NCBI GenBank assembly: GCA_039602395.1 | Contig: JBCNJP010000024.1 | Location: forward strand, 3,423,731-3,487,730 | DNA: 64,000 nt | Direction: 5' to 3' | Origin: Deinandra increscens subsp. villosa | Lineage: Eukaryota; Streptophyta; Magnoliopsida; Asterales; Asteraceae | Shown: positions 23,514 through 33,054 of the stretch, piece by piece | Layout of the letters: each line of letters opens with the position of its first letter | Numbering within the stretch: position 1 is the stretch's first letter | Made by a program: the position numbers and the translations under genes | Notes under the pieces: generated by a model | The model's database searches: none | The model's input: the letters and a program-made list of their open reading frames with translations, nothing else | What the model was told of the DNA's origin: nothing

Positions 23514-24211
23514 ATCATTACCAACAGTTTTAATAAAAAGTGTTTGTCAATAGCCCCTTTCCTATAGCCATTCTCTAGAAGGTAATTAGAAAGAGTTTCA
23601 TACCAGGTTCTAGGTGCTTGTTTGAGACCATACAAAGCTTTGATTAGCTTGCACACCTTGTTAGGATGGTGAGGGTCTTCAAAACCAGGAGGTTGGTTGA
23701 CATAAACTTCTTGTTCCAGGAGGCCATACAGGAAAGCACTTTTGACATTTATTTGAAATACTTGGAAGTCTTTGAATGCAGCATAGGCTAAGAAGATTCT
23801 GATTGCTTCTAATCTGGCTACTGGTGCAAACACTTCATCATAATCAATGCCTTCTTCCTGTACATAGCCTTGCATAACCAATCTTGCTTTGTTCTTTATG
23901 ACAATTCCCTTATCATCTTTCTTGTTTCTGAAAACCCACTTTGTTCCAATTGGTTCTTCACCATCAGGCAGATCTACCAATTCCCAAACCTTTTTCTTGT
24001 TGATCTGAAATAGTTCTTCCTGCATTGCCTCTACCCAGCTGTTGTCTTCCAGGACATCTGCTACCTTCTTGGGTACTTCTTGAGACAAAAATGCAGCATG
24101 CAAACAAATGTTTGCATTTGCAGATCTACTTCTTGTCAACACAGGAGCTGAAGCTTCTCCACTAATATTTCCTGCTGGATGATCTCTGTTGATTCTTCTA
24201 TCAAGAAACAT
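23507..24211 (-). pseudogene. Element B RT N-terminal part, palm Asp changed
   Basis: Contains TKWVFRNKKDDKG, GIDYDEVFAPVARLEAIRIF and YGLKQAPRTWYETL, typical copia RT fingers and palm. The motif that is QMDVK(T/S)AFL in elements C and 3060-6434 reads QINVKSAFL here, so the first catalytic Asp is Asn (a G-to-A type change). This would inactivate the enzyme even without the downstream frameshift. The frame ends 7 nt past the start of the YVDD-bearing frame. Confidence 0.88.
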
Positions 24212-24571
24212 ACGAAATTCATGGCTTCTTCCATTTGAGGGTATGTTGAGCTGAGGAAGTCTGTGATCAAACTCAACAGTTTTAAATTATGATACAGGAT
24301 CTGAGACTCTAACAGATTCATGAGAATTGATGTCTGAATTGTAGGTCAGATGCTCTAAACTAAGCTCATTTGATGTGCTATCATTTGAATTTTCAGCTTC
24401 ATTTGACCCTAATTCTGTTTTCTCTTCAGTTTCTGAAATTGAGTTTTCCGGTTGAACTTGAACCGGAGAAACTGGTTCAGCCTGAACTTCGACCAAAACA
24501 ATTTCTTCTTCAATTTGAATTATTTCAGTCAGTTTCTTGTCATTTCTTGGGAAGATTGGTTGAGAACTCAT
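24212..24571 (-). pseudogene. Element B integrase-RT linker
   Basis: A low-complexity acidic linker (frame 24287-24571). It encodes EVQAEPVSPVQVQPENSI, again with VQPE peptides over private motif copies, and a Ser/Asn/Glu-rich tail. A run of nine A (24577-24585) separates it from the integrase frame, a likely slip site. Confidence 0.7.
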
Positions 24572-25716
24572 GGAAGAAAAAAAAAGATTGGCTTCTCATT
24601 TGCAGTTTGATTACTCTTCCAATTCTCATCAGCAGACCTATGAGAATTTTGTTCCTGCACTAAAGAGCTTACAGGCTTATCAACAGTTATGTTGAAAGCA
24701 GTAGTTAGTGCATCAATATCAAATAACCAACTAGGCTGAGACTTAAAATTGTTGGGAGATTTTTCATTGAAGGATACATTTATGGTTTCCTCAATAATCT
24801 TAGTTCTCTTATTGTATACTCTGTATGCTTTTGACACACCAGAGTATCCAACAAAATAACCTTCATCTGCCTTTTCAGCAAATTTGGGCAAAGATTCATT
24901 GGTTATTAAGATAGTGACAGGACAACCAAATGGCTTAAAGAAGTAGATATTTGGCTTCCTTTTTCTCCAAAGCTCATAAGGTGTTTTATTCTTTCCCTTG
25001 ACAATTAAGATCCTACTTTGGACATAACAGGCAGTGTTTACTGCTTCAGCCCAAAATATCACAGGGAGCTTGGAGTCTGCTAACATGGATCTAGCAGCTT
25101 CAATCAGTGTCCTATTTCTCCTTTCAGCAACACTGTTTTGCTGTGGAGTTCTAGGAGCACTAAATTGTCTCACAATTCCCTTCTCCTCGCAAAATGAATT
25201 CAGAACATGATTTTTGAATTCTGTGCCATTGTCACATCTGATTGTTTTGACCTTGAGATTTGATTGATTTTCTAAATTAATTACAAGAGTTTTCAGCAAT
25301 TCAGCAGCTTCATCTTTTGTTTTGAGAAAGAAAACCCAAGTATATCTTGAAAAATCATCAATTATCACAAAACAGTATGATCTTTTTCCTAAACTCATTA
25401 CTCTAGTTGGACCAAATAAATCCATGTGTAAAAGCTCTAGAGGTTTTGAAATAGAAGACTCAACTTTTGGCTAAAAGGAGGTTCTGTGTTGCTTGCCCTT
25501 GAGACATGGCACACAGTTTTCAGAACATGCAAAATGCTTGTTAGGAAGACCCTTAACTAAGCCAAGATTCACAATTCTGTTCATGTTTTTGTAGTTCACA
25601 TGACCTAACCATCTATGCCACAGATCTGATTCGTCAACTGATCGAGGCTTTGGATACAAAGCAAGCAGTGCCACATGAGGGTGTAGCAACTGACATATCC
25701 AAAATGTATAATCCAT
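24568..25716 (-). pseudogene. Element B integrase (zinc-binding region plus catalytic core)
   Basis: A single minus-strand frame with one internal stop near 25471. The first part (25471-25716) holds the HHCC zinc region (LWHRWLGHVN, CVPCLKGKQH). The second (24568-25425) has the catalytic triad: HMDLFGPT, IRCDNGTEF, and AERRNRT, then GYFVGYSGVSKAYRVYNKRT, the copia C-terminal segment. It inserts element cDNA in functional relatives. The stop and the A-run frameshift downstream make this copy defective. Confidence 0.9.
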
Positions 25717-26134
25717 CTCTCCTGGGTGCCTTAAGCATTATTAGTTCATCAGGAATTTTGACACCAGGTTTGAGGACTATGGCCTCTTTCTCATTAAACA
25801 TTAAATTCAAATTCTTGTCACACATTTGTGAGACACTAAGCAGGTTGAAATTTAATGTATCAACAAAATTGACTCTATCAAATTTTACTAGTCCATTTGT
25901 CACATCACCTTGTGCTGTGATATGGCCTTTTGTGCTTCCAAAGGCAACTGGTCCTCCATTGATTCTTTTTGTGTTTTCCAGAATGTGCTTATTCCCTGTC
26001 ATGTGGCAAGTGCATCCACTGTCAACTACCCATAGGCTGTTTTGGCCTTTATTCTGCACCTGCACATATCTGAACTGATTAATTTCTATAGGGGACCCAA
26101 GCCTAAGTGGTCTTGGGTCTGCCATAAGCATCAT
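25634..26134 (-). pseudogene. Element B protease and start of the integrase region
   Basis: The minus-strand frame has LWVVDSGCTCHMTGN (catalytic Asp at residue 38), the copia aspartic protease signature, then NLLSVSQMCDKNLNLMF and ILKPGVKIPDELIML, which lead into the pre-integrase zinc region. It overlaps the integrase frame by about 80 nt in another phase, so one indel lies near 25640-25700. Confidence 0.88.
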
Positions 26135-27446
26135 TATACTTATACTCCTTGAGTACTAAAGTATTTAAAACTGGAGCTTTGTTGAGTAGATCATCATTGT
26201 CAAGACTGAAGTTCTCATATTGAGTACTTGTTTGACTAGATCTTTCACCTTTGGTGTTCTTTCTCTCAGCAATTTTTCTATCCCTATATTCTTTAAACTT
26301 CCTTTGCTTGTTGGTTAATTTCTTAAATTTTTCATTTTCTTGGTTGACCAACTTAGTTCTCTCAGGTGATTTTGAAAATCTTTGTGGAAAGTGTTGATTT
26401 TGATTTGAACTCTCCCCCTGAAGTGGAACACAGTGATTTCCACTTGAACTTTTAGCAAATAATTTTCAGATTGGTTAGATTTGATGTTTCTTGAAAAGTT
26501 TTCTCTAGAGCTAATCTTTCCTCTAGAAGGATTTCTTCTTCCTTGAGCTTTAAAATGCTCAAACCCATCAGCAAAATGCACATGTGGTCTCTGCTTTGGA
26601 GCAGTAGCTGATCTGGGTTGAGTTTTGTTTTCCGGTTGAACATGAGTTCGAGCGGAAAAATGTTCCGCCTGAACTTCAGCCGGAAAACGATTTTGCTTTA
26701 AAACAGAGAAACCTCCATTTCTGTCATTACCAATTAAGACCCTGTTGGAATCAGATCCAAAATGCTTCAAAGTGTGGTTTTTTACAGGTGAAATTCTTCC
26801 TGTGATTTTCTTTTGAAAGTCAGCCTTTGGTTTCAAGACAGGTTTTGGTATCAAAAATGGTTTAACTTTACTCATTGGGTTGAACTGGCAAACAGCAGCT
26901 AGGTGACCTTGTTCACCTCAGCACATACATTCAACAACTCTGGGTTCAAACTTTCTGGGAGACTCAAGTTTGGTCACTTGGTTGAAATTTAGTTGACCAA
27001 GCCTTTGAGTTTGACTTCCCTTTGGTTTCTCAGTTTGCTTTCCTCCAACTTTTGAATCCTTAGGTTCATAAACAGTTGGTGGAGGAACAACAATTGATGG
27101 TTTCAAAATGTTTGATTGGTCAACTAAAGCAGATGAACTTGCAACAGTGACTTCAGTTTTCTTAGACTCAACAGTGTTTTCAGAACTTGACTGTGATGAA
27201 ATGTCATCAACTGTGAGACTAACTTTGGATTCAGATTTTAAGCATCAATTGCTTTGATTACAGGTGAGTATTCAATTGGTGGTTCAACACAGTTATATCC
27301 AACACCTGCTTTACCATACATCCCTCCCATCCACAATTTCTCAGCCTTTTTGTTTGCTTCTTGGAATTTATCACAAATAAACAAAGCATCTTTCAGTTTG
27401 ATCTCAAGAACATCAACCTCAGCCTTAGCATCTTTGGTTTCGTTTC
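26103..27446 (-). pseudogene. Element B gag C-terminal half (left of the element C insertion)
   Basis: Several short minus-strand frames (26103-26351, 26315-26875, 26918-27106 and unassigned residues up to 27446) make up the basic, linker-rich gag tail. Private motif copies encode EVQAEHFS and THVQPENK (26620-26690). Next to element C the minus strand reads KLWMGGMYGKAGVGY, part of the gag tail. The second zinc knuckle expected before VVECMC is only partly kept. Stops and frame changes are numerous. Confidence 0.7.
27442..27446. repeat. Target-site duplication of element C (left copy, GTTTC)
   Basis: GTTTC flanks element C on both sides (27442-27446 and 40105-40109), and the gag of element B reads on across the pair. 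Confidence 0.92.
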
Positions 27447-27847
27447 TGTTGGGCTAGATTTATTTAAGGCATGAACATTAGTATTGGGCTTAGTTTCAGT
27501 TTGTTTTGGGCTTTTTTATTTAATAGGTAAATGGGCTTATTATAGTTTATGATTGGGCCATGTGGGCTTCCTTATAGGTTTACGATTTTGTATGAGGTAC
27601 TATATAAACCTCATTGTTTATGATTGTAGGCAAGCTTTTCAATACAACTTTCACGGTTTACGATTTCTATCATCTATTGAGTTTACGATCAGCTTCAATT
27701 AGTAGTGATTCTTCATTCAAGACTTCAATCTTTATCATTAGATCTTGAATCTATTTCATCTACTTATCTCTTGAATCAATCGTATTTGAGGATTCCGCAC
27801 TCATTTACGATCAAATATCGTGTAGTTGGTTTGATCTCGGACCTACA
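27447..27847 (+). mobile_element. 5' LTR of element C
   Basis: A 401-bp LTR, TGTTGGGC to CCTACA. TATA box TATATAAA is at 27601-27608. Upstream lie six TGGGCY motifs (site II-like) within about 130 bp and one private motif; three more GTTTACGA-type copies are downstream of the TATA box. Confidence 0.93.
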
Positions 27848-27849
27848 AT

Positions 27850-27861
27850 TGGTATCAGAGC
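27850..27861 (+). promoter_or_regulatory. Primer-binding site of element C
   Basis: TGGTATCAGAGC two bases after the 5' LTR, initiator tRNA-Met type. Confidence 0.93.
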
Positions 27862-27953
27862 CAAGAATCTTTGATTCGAGGCTCTCACGATATTGATTCA
27901 AGAGTTTTCTGGGTTTTGTTCGAGTTTTTGTTGAAGGTTTCTGGGTTTTTGAA

Positions 27954-28275
27954 GTTTACGACTGGTTGTTTCTGGGTTTCATCGGTGTTTACGACTGAGT
28001 TCATTGAAGATCTTCATCATCAGCGTGTTTACGACATCAAGTTTGGGTTGTTTGAGTGTTTACGACATCAAGATCACATTTTTAGGTGTTTACGACCCGG
28101 CAAATAGAGTTTACGATTGTACTTGTTAATCGTAATCGAGTTTACGATTTGGTTGACTCGGAAACGGAGTTTACGACTTTGCTGGATCGGGAACAGGGTT
28201 TACGACTCTGGTAATCGTAATCGGTCAATCGTAAACGGGTTTACGATTTCTCTAAGGCGGTTTGTGTTTACGATT
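27954..28275 (+). repeat. GTTTACGAYY array in the leader of element C
   Basis: Eleven direct copies start at 27954, 27987, 28027, 28058, 28088, 28109, 28140, 28169, 28198, 28239 and 28266, several of them 29-31 nt apart, plus reverse copies (ATCGTAAAC at about 28228). The spacers share no sequence, so the 10-mer itself is what is repeated. Confidence 0.9.
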
Positions 28276-28403
28276 TGGGGTTGGATCGGAAACACAGTTC
28301 ACGATCGTAATCAGCTTATTACGATCGTAATCAGGTGGATTTTATCGTAATCTCATATTTTTGGACTTTTGGACGTTAGTTTTAAGTTTCCTAAGCTATC
28401 GAA

Positions 28404-31400
28404 ATGGATTTTGAACCAAGTATGTATCAGAAATTGGACTTCGAGATTGGGTCTATTACACGTCCACCTAGACTTACTTCGGCAGATAACTTTTTGGAAT
28501 GGAAGTATAGGTTCGAAAACCACTTGAAGAGTGTTGACTTGAGATTGTGGAGAGCAGTGCTGAATGGACCACATGTGCCTACTCATGGAGAAGGAGCTAA
28601 GTCAGGAAAAGCTAAGACTGAAGAAGAGTTTGAAGATGAGGACTGGGAAAGGTGTAACAAGGCTGAGAGGGCGTTTGCAATTATGACCATGGCACTAACA
28701 CCTGACATTGCTCAAGGGTTTAAGCATTGCAAGACGGCGAAGGAACTCTGGAATGCTTTGATTGTTGCCTATGAGGGAAATCCGGACATTAAGGCAAGTC
28801 GAAAGCAAATGTTGAAGCAAAAATTCAATTTGTTCAACCATATCCAAGGTGAATCATTTGAAGCGCAAGTACAAAGGTTTGTATCTCTGATGGCAGAAAT
28901 GTCAAGTTATGGTGTGGAGCCGGATTTGGAAGACAAGAATTTGAAGCTGCTGAACAGTTTACCAAAGTCATGGAACACTAATATCTCAATCATTAAGGAC
29001 AACAACAAATTGAGTGAGCTGTCTCTTGATGAAATGATCAACAAGTTGAAGTCCAAGCTTATTGATGACAAGCAACGAGAGTTGAATCACATAAGCTCTC
29101 TTAGTTTGGCTGGGAAACTGAATCAAGCTTTGTTGTCGGAAGAAGTAGATGTGAAGCAGAAAGGAAAGTCTGTTGGAGGTGGATCAAGTTCGGTGACTCA
29201 AACGAATGCATTTGTAGCACAACCTCAATCTAGTTCGAGTGGAGGTGACAATTCTGAGGCCAACAACGATCCCAATTTTGCACTGGGTATGGGATTCATG
29301 AACAGTTACCATGCTTTAATGGCCGGAACACTAATTCCTTCTGAGATCCTATCGGGGGAGCTTAATCAGATTAATCCAGAGGATGTGGAGATGTTGGATG
29401 TCTCTTGGCAAATGGCTATGGCGGTGTTCAGGGCTAAGAAGTTCATGGCTACTACAGGGCGAAATGTTTGGAAGGATCAAGACAAGATCAGAATGGGGTT
29501 TGATAAGACGAAGCTTAGGTGCTACAATTGTGATGAATATGGGCATTTTGCTAGAGAGTGTAGCAAGCCAAGGAAGGAGAAAGCAGAGATGAAGAAGCCG
29601 GCTGATGGGAAGGCAAAGGCCGAGACAAGTGCTTTAATGGTGCAGGAAGGAGGAGGATATGACTGGACCTCCCAAATGAAGGATCTGAGCCTGACACATG
29701 CTATGATGACTGCTATGGATGATGATGATGAGGAAGAGCATGCATTTGTCGTGACTGAAGATGAACCTGAGGAGAATGAAGCTATGGCAGCTGACCACAC
29801 CAAGGTATGTTCTAACCCTGTTTGTCATCGTATAATTACTGGTCTTAGACAATTTTGCAAAAACTTTGAATTAGAATTGTTTGAGACAAAATGTGAAAGA
29901 AGCTCATTTAAGGGTAGATGGCAAAAGAATGAAGAAAAAGTTAAAGCCCAGAAATTAGATATAGTGAAATATAAGAAACTTGCAACTGAGAATGCCTATT
30001 TGTATGACAACGCTAAGTTAGAAATAGCTGAGCTGAGTAAGCAGATAGATGACCTTAAGCATAAGAACAATGAGTTGCAGGTTAAGCTTGACATGAACCT
30101 TATGAGAAGCAAAAGAATGTTACAGGCTAGTAAATCTCTAGATACTTGCATAACTGAGGTTAGAATGGGTAAGGATAAAGGTGGAATAGGAATTAGCTTT
30201 GCAAACAAGAACGTTGTTCCTCAAGATAAAACTAGAGATGTGATAGGAATGATCTTAGAGGAGGATCAGATAGATAGATCTGCATCGGAAATGCATGAAG
30301 AAGGACCTCCTTTAGATAGTGTCTTGGTTGGAGTGAAGCCTATGACAGTAGAGGAAATTGAAAATGAAAAGCACATGACTTATGGCTTGGGTAATAAGGA
30401 TAGAGTGATGACAGACGCGTGTGAAGCAGGTCCATCAAATACTTCTCTGAATAACTGTGTGAGCGCTTCTGATGTATCTATTTATTGTGCAGATGAAGTA
30501 GAAATCAAAGACATTTCTGAGGAGGATGCAGAGTGTCAGAGAGTGGCAGAGAGTCATGAGTCTAGTAGTTCTAGTAGTTCTAGTTTGTGTTTACCTAAGG
30601 ATGATGTAATGGCACTTGTGTCAGAACTAGAAACATCCAAGTCAAAACAAGTAGCTGTATCGTTGTTAAAAAATGTTTCAGAATCGAATGAAAAAGTGTC
30701 TGGTTTTAAAATTCGTGTGCCTAACACAAAAATAGGTCGTGAGACTAAGCCCAAAGACTTTGTTGCTTATCCCCAGGTTGTGTCAGCTTTTAATAGAACA
30801 AACAAATCTAAATCGGAACAATTTTGTTTAATTACACAATCTGATAAGGATAAACAACGTGTTATACACAAATGGGATGATAAGCCAGAGTGGAAGTCGT
30901 CTTACCCAAGACGTTCGTACCTCTGTAGCCATGTCAATGGGCCTAGACTCATGAATTGCTTTCAATGTGGAAAGCCAGGACATTTTGCAGCTAACTGTGT
31001 TAATAGACCTTACCAACCATACTATCCGCAAAACCCACGGACTAGTATGTTGGAGAAAATGATGACCGGAGAGAAGCAAAAACAAAAGCAGAAACAACAA
31101 GCTGTGTCTCAGGGGAAGCAGTGTTTTGAACCAATGAAGACTGAACAGTCTAAGGTTTCAAACGCAAAGGCACCTGTGACAAAGCCTGTTGTTGATAAGT
31201 GGAATGTGACCAGAACTCCAAAACAAACTTATGTAACTAAAGGAGTTTACCACAAGATAAAACCAGAATTTGTTGAAAAACAAGTGGCTAAAGTAAAAAG
31301 AGCTAATCAACCTAATGGCAAAGCGAAAGCCGAGCAACAGGTTTTGAAACAAAAAGGTGTCACTCAAACAAAACAACTTGTGTATACTAAACTGAAACTT

Positions 31401-31646
31401 GAGTGGACACCGGTTAAAAAGCCAACTGGTAAAAAGGTCATTTCACCACAAAAGAAACCTGTGACTGTGAACAATTCAACAACTGTGTTGAAACCAGAGA
31501 AAACCACCACATGGAAACCAAAAGTCAACATTCAAAATGAGAATGTGTCTGGATCAAAGTCTGAAATGATTCTTCAATTAGTTAACTACATTGATGCAAA
31601 AGGTGTGCCCAGATCTGTTATGGCCTGGGTACCTGGATCTCATTAA
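28404..31646 (+). CDS. gag: Element C Gag (long, two CCHC zinc knuckles)
   Basis: An uninterrupted 1080-codon frame from the first ATG after the leader. Residues 1-240 are a copia Gag capsid region (NFLEWKYRFENHL, LWNALIVAYEGNP, LNSLPKSWN). A first CCHC knuckle, CYNCDEYGHFAREC, is at 373-386 and a second, CFQCGKPGHFAANC, at 852-865. Between them are an acidic stretch, a probable coiled coil near residues 512-570 (KLATENAYLYDNAKLEIAEL) and a Ser run. The tail is Lys/Gln-rich and basic. Gag forms the particle and binds element RNA. It ends TAA, out of frame with pol, which opens 16 nt later. Confidence 0.92.
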   Translation: MDFEPSMYQKLDFEIGSITRPPRLTSADNFLEWKYRFENHLKSVDLRLWRAVLNGPHVPTHGEGAKSGKAKTEEEFEDEDWERCNKAERAFAIMTMALTPDIAQGFKHCKTAKELWNALIVAYEGNPDIKASRKQMLKQKFNLFNHIQGESFEAQVQRFVSLMAEMSSYGVEPDLEDKNLKLLNSLPKSWNTNISIIKDNNKLSELSLDEMINKLKSKLIDDKQRELNHISSLSLAGKLNQALLSEEVDVKQKGKSVGGGSSSVTQTNAFVAQPQSSSSGGDNSEANNDPNFALGMGFMNSYHALMAGTLIPSEILSGELNQINPEDVEMLDVSWQMAMAVFRAKKFMATTGRNVWKDQDKIRMGFDKTKLRCYNCDEYGHFARECSKPRKEKAEMKKPADGKAKAETSALMVQEGGGYDWTSQMKDLSLTHAMMTAMDDDDEEEHAFVVTEDEPEENEAMAADHTKVCSNPVCHRIITGLRQFCKNFELELFETKCERSSFKGRWQKNEEKVKAQKLDIVKYKKLATENAYLYDNAKLEIAELSKQIDDLKHKNNELQVKLDMNLMRSKRMLQASKSLDTCITEVRMGKDKGGIGISFANKNVVPQDKTRDVIGMILEEDQIDRSASEMHEEGPPLDSVLVGVKPMTVEEIENEKHMTYGLGNKDRVMTDACEAGPSNTSLNNCVSASDVSIYCADEVEIKDISEEDAECQRVAESHESSSSSSSSLCLPKDDVMALVSELETSKSKQVAVSLLKNVSESNEKVSGFKIRVPNTKIGRETKPKDFVAYPQVVSAFNRTNKSKSEQFCLITQSDKDKQRVIHKWDDKPEWKSSYPRRSYLCSHVNGPRLMNCFQCGKPGHFAANCVNRPYQPYYPQNPRTSMLEKMMTGEKQKQKQKQQAVSQGKQCFEPMKTEQSKVSNAKAPVTKPVVDKWNVTRTPKQTYVTKGVYHKIKPEFVEKQVAKVKRANQPNGKAKAEQQVLKQKGVTQTKQLVYTKLKLEWTPVKKPTGKKVISPQKKPVTVNNSTTVLKPEKTTTWKPKVNIQNENVSGSKSEMILQLVNYIDAKGVPRSVMAWVPGSH

Positions 31647-31662
31647 TTTCTGATTCTTGTAG

Positions 31663-33054
31663 GGACAGCCAAGAAGATCTATCAACAATCTCTGGTACGT
31701 TGATAGTGGTTGCTCCCGACACATGACCGGAGATCTGTCCCTTTTGGAAGATGTAGAGGATTTCGATGGTGGAGGAGTTTCATTTGCAGGTGGTGTGGGT
31801 GGTAGAATTAGCAAGAAAGGTGTTGTGAGAAGTGGAAATCTGTCTTTTTCTGACGTACATTATGTGGAGGAACTGTCTCACAGTTTGCTGAGTGTTTCTC
31901 AGATCTGTGACAAAGACTTTTCTGTGATGTTCAATCGGAAGGAATGCATTATTTTGAAGCCCGGCGTGAAGATTCCCGAGGAGTGTATACTGATGCGCAC
32001 TCCAAGACGCTCAAATTCATATCTTCTCAACATGGGCAATCCTCCAACGTCAGAAGAAGCATGCCTCATCTCAAAACAAAACGAAAATTTGGCTATGTTG
32101 TGGCATCGTCGTCTGGGGCATGCAAATATGAAGAACCTGACCAAGCTCGCAAAGGGAGAGCATGTCAGAAAGCTACCCATCAAAGACTTCTCAACTGTGG
32201 AAAAATGTGTGGCATGTGCGAAGGGGAAGCAGCACAAGTTGCCACACCGTCCGAAGATAGCAAACTCTGTGTCATCAGTTCTACAACTTCTACACATGGA
32301 TCTATTTGGGCCTATGCAAGTTCAGAGCATCAGCAAATTCTCCTACTGTCTCGTGATTGTGGACGACTATTCACGTTTTACTTGGGTCTATTTCTTGTCA
32401 AACAAGTATGAAACTCCAGCCCTAGTGAAACAGTTTGTCACACTCATAGAGAATCAGCTGAACAAGAAGGTCAAAGCTATCAGATCGGATAACGGAACGG
32501 AATTCAAGAACGCTGAGTTGAATATGTTTTGTGGGGCTAAGGGAATAGATAGACAGTTTAGTGCGCCGTACACCCCTCAACAAAATGGAGTAGCTGAGAG
32601 AAGAAATAGGACACTCATTGAAGCGGCAAGGACAATGATGTGTGAAGCTAAACTACCAATCTTCTTCTGGGCTGAAGCGGTCAATACGGCGTGCTACGTG
32701 CAGAATCGCGTTTTGTTGAACAAGCGTCATGAGAAAACACCGTATCAGATTGTCTATAAAGAAAAGCCAACGGTGGGATATTTTAAGACATTTGGATGTC
32801 CGTGCACGGTACTGATACAGTCCGACGTAGGGAAATTCGAGGCGAAAGCTGATGAGTGTTATTTCGTTGGTTATTCGGGAAATAGTGCTTATCGTGTCTA
32901 TAACAAGACTACCGGTTTGATCATTGAAGCGTTCAACGTGGACTGGCTTGAAGACAATCCGTCGGATGCAGGGACCGGACCTGATTGGATTTTTAATTAT
33001 GGGTCTCTGTTTGAAGGATTCAAGTTTTCGAATGAGCTTCACAACTTAGGGTGA
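31663..33054 (+). CDS. pol: Element C protease and integrase (first part of pol)
   Basis: Open from 31663, just after a TAG at 31660; the first methionine (31723) is inside the protease motif, so normal initiation there is unlikely. Protease signature WYVDSGCSRHMTG, then the HHCC zinc region (LWHRRLGHAN, CVACAKGKQH), then the integrase core: HMDLFGPM, IRSDNGTEF, and GVAERRNRT, then CYFVGYSGNSAYRVYNKTTG. It is in a different frame from gag with no overlap, and the TTCTGATTCTTGTAG just upstream resembles a 3' splice site. The frame ends near 33050 by a one-base shift relative to the RT frame. Confidence 0.9.
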   Translation, partial: GQPRRSINNLWYVDSGCSRHMTGDLSLLEDVEDFDGGGVSFAGGVGGRISKKGVVRSGNLSFSDVHYVEELSHSLLSVSQICDKDFSVMFNRKECIILKPGVKIPEECILMRTPRRSNSYLLNMGNPPTSEEACLISKQNENLAMLWHRRLGHANMKNLTKLAKGEHVRKLPIKDFSTVEKCVACAKGKQHKLPHRPKIANSVSSVLQLLHMDLFGPMQVQSISKFSYCLVIVDDYSRFTWVYFLSNKYETPALVKQFVTLIENQLNKKVKAIRSDNGTEFKNAELNMFCGAKGIDRQFSAPYTPQQNGVAERRNRTLIEAARTMMCEAKLPIFFWAEAVNTACYVQNRVLLNKRHEKTPYQIVYKEKPTVGYFKTFGCPCTVLIQSDVGKFEAKADECYFVGYSGNSAYRVYNKTTGLIIEAFNVDWLEDNPSDAGTGPDWIFNYGSLFEGFKFSNELHNLG

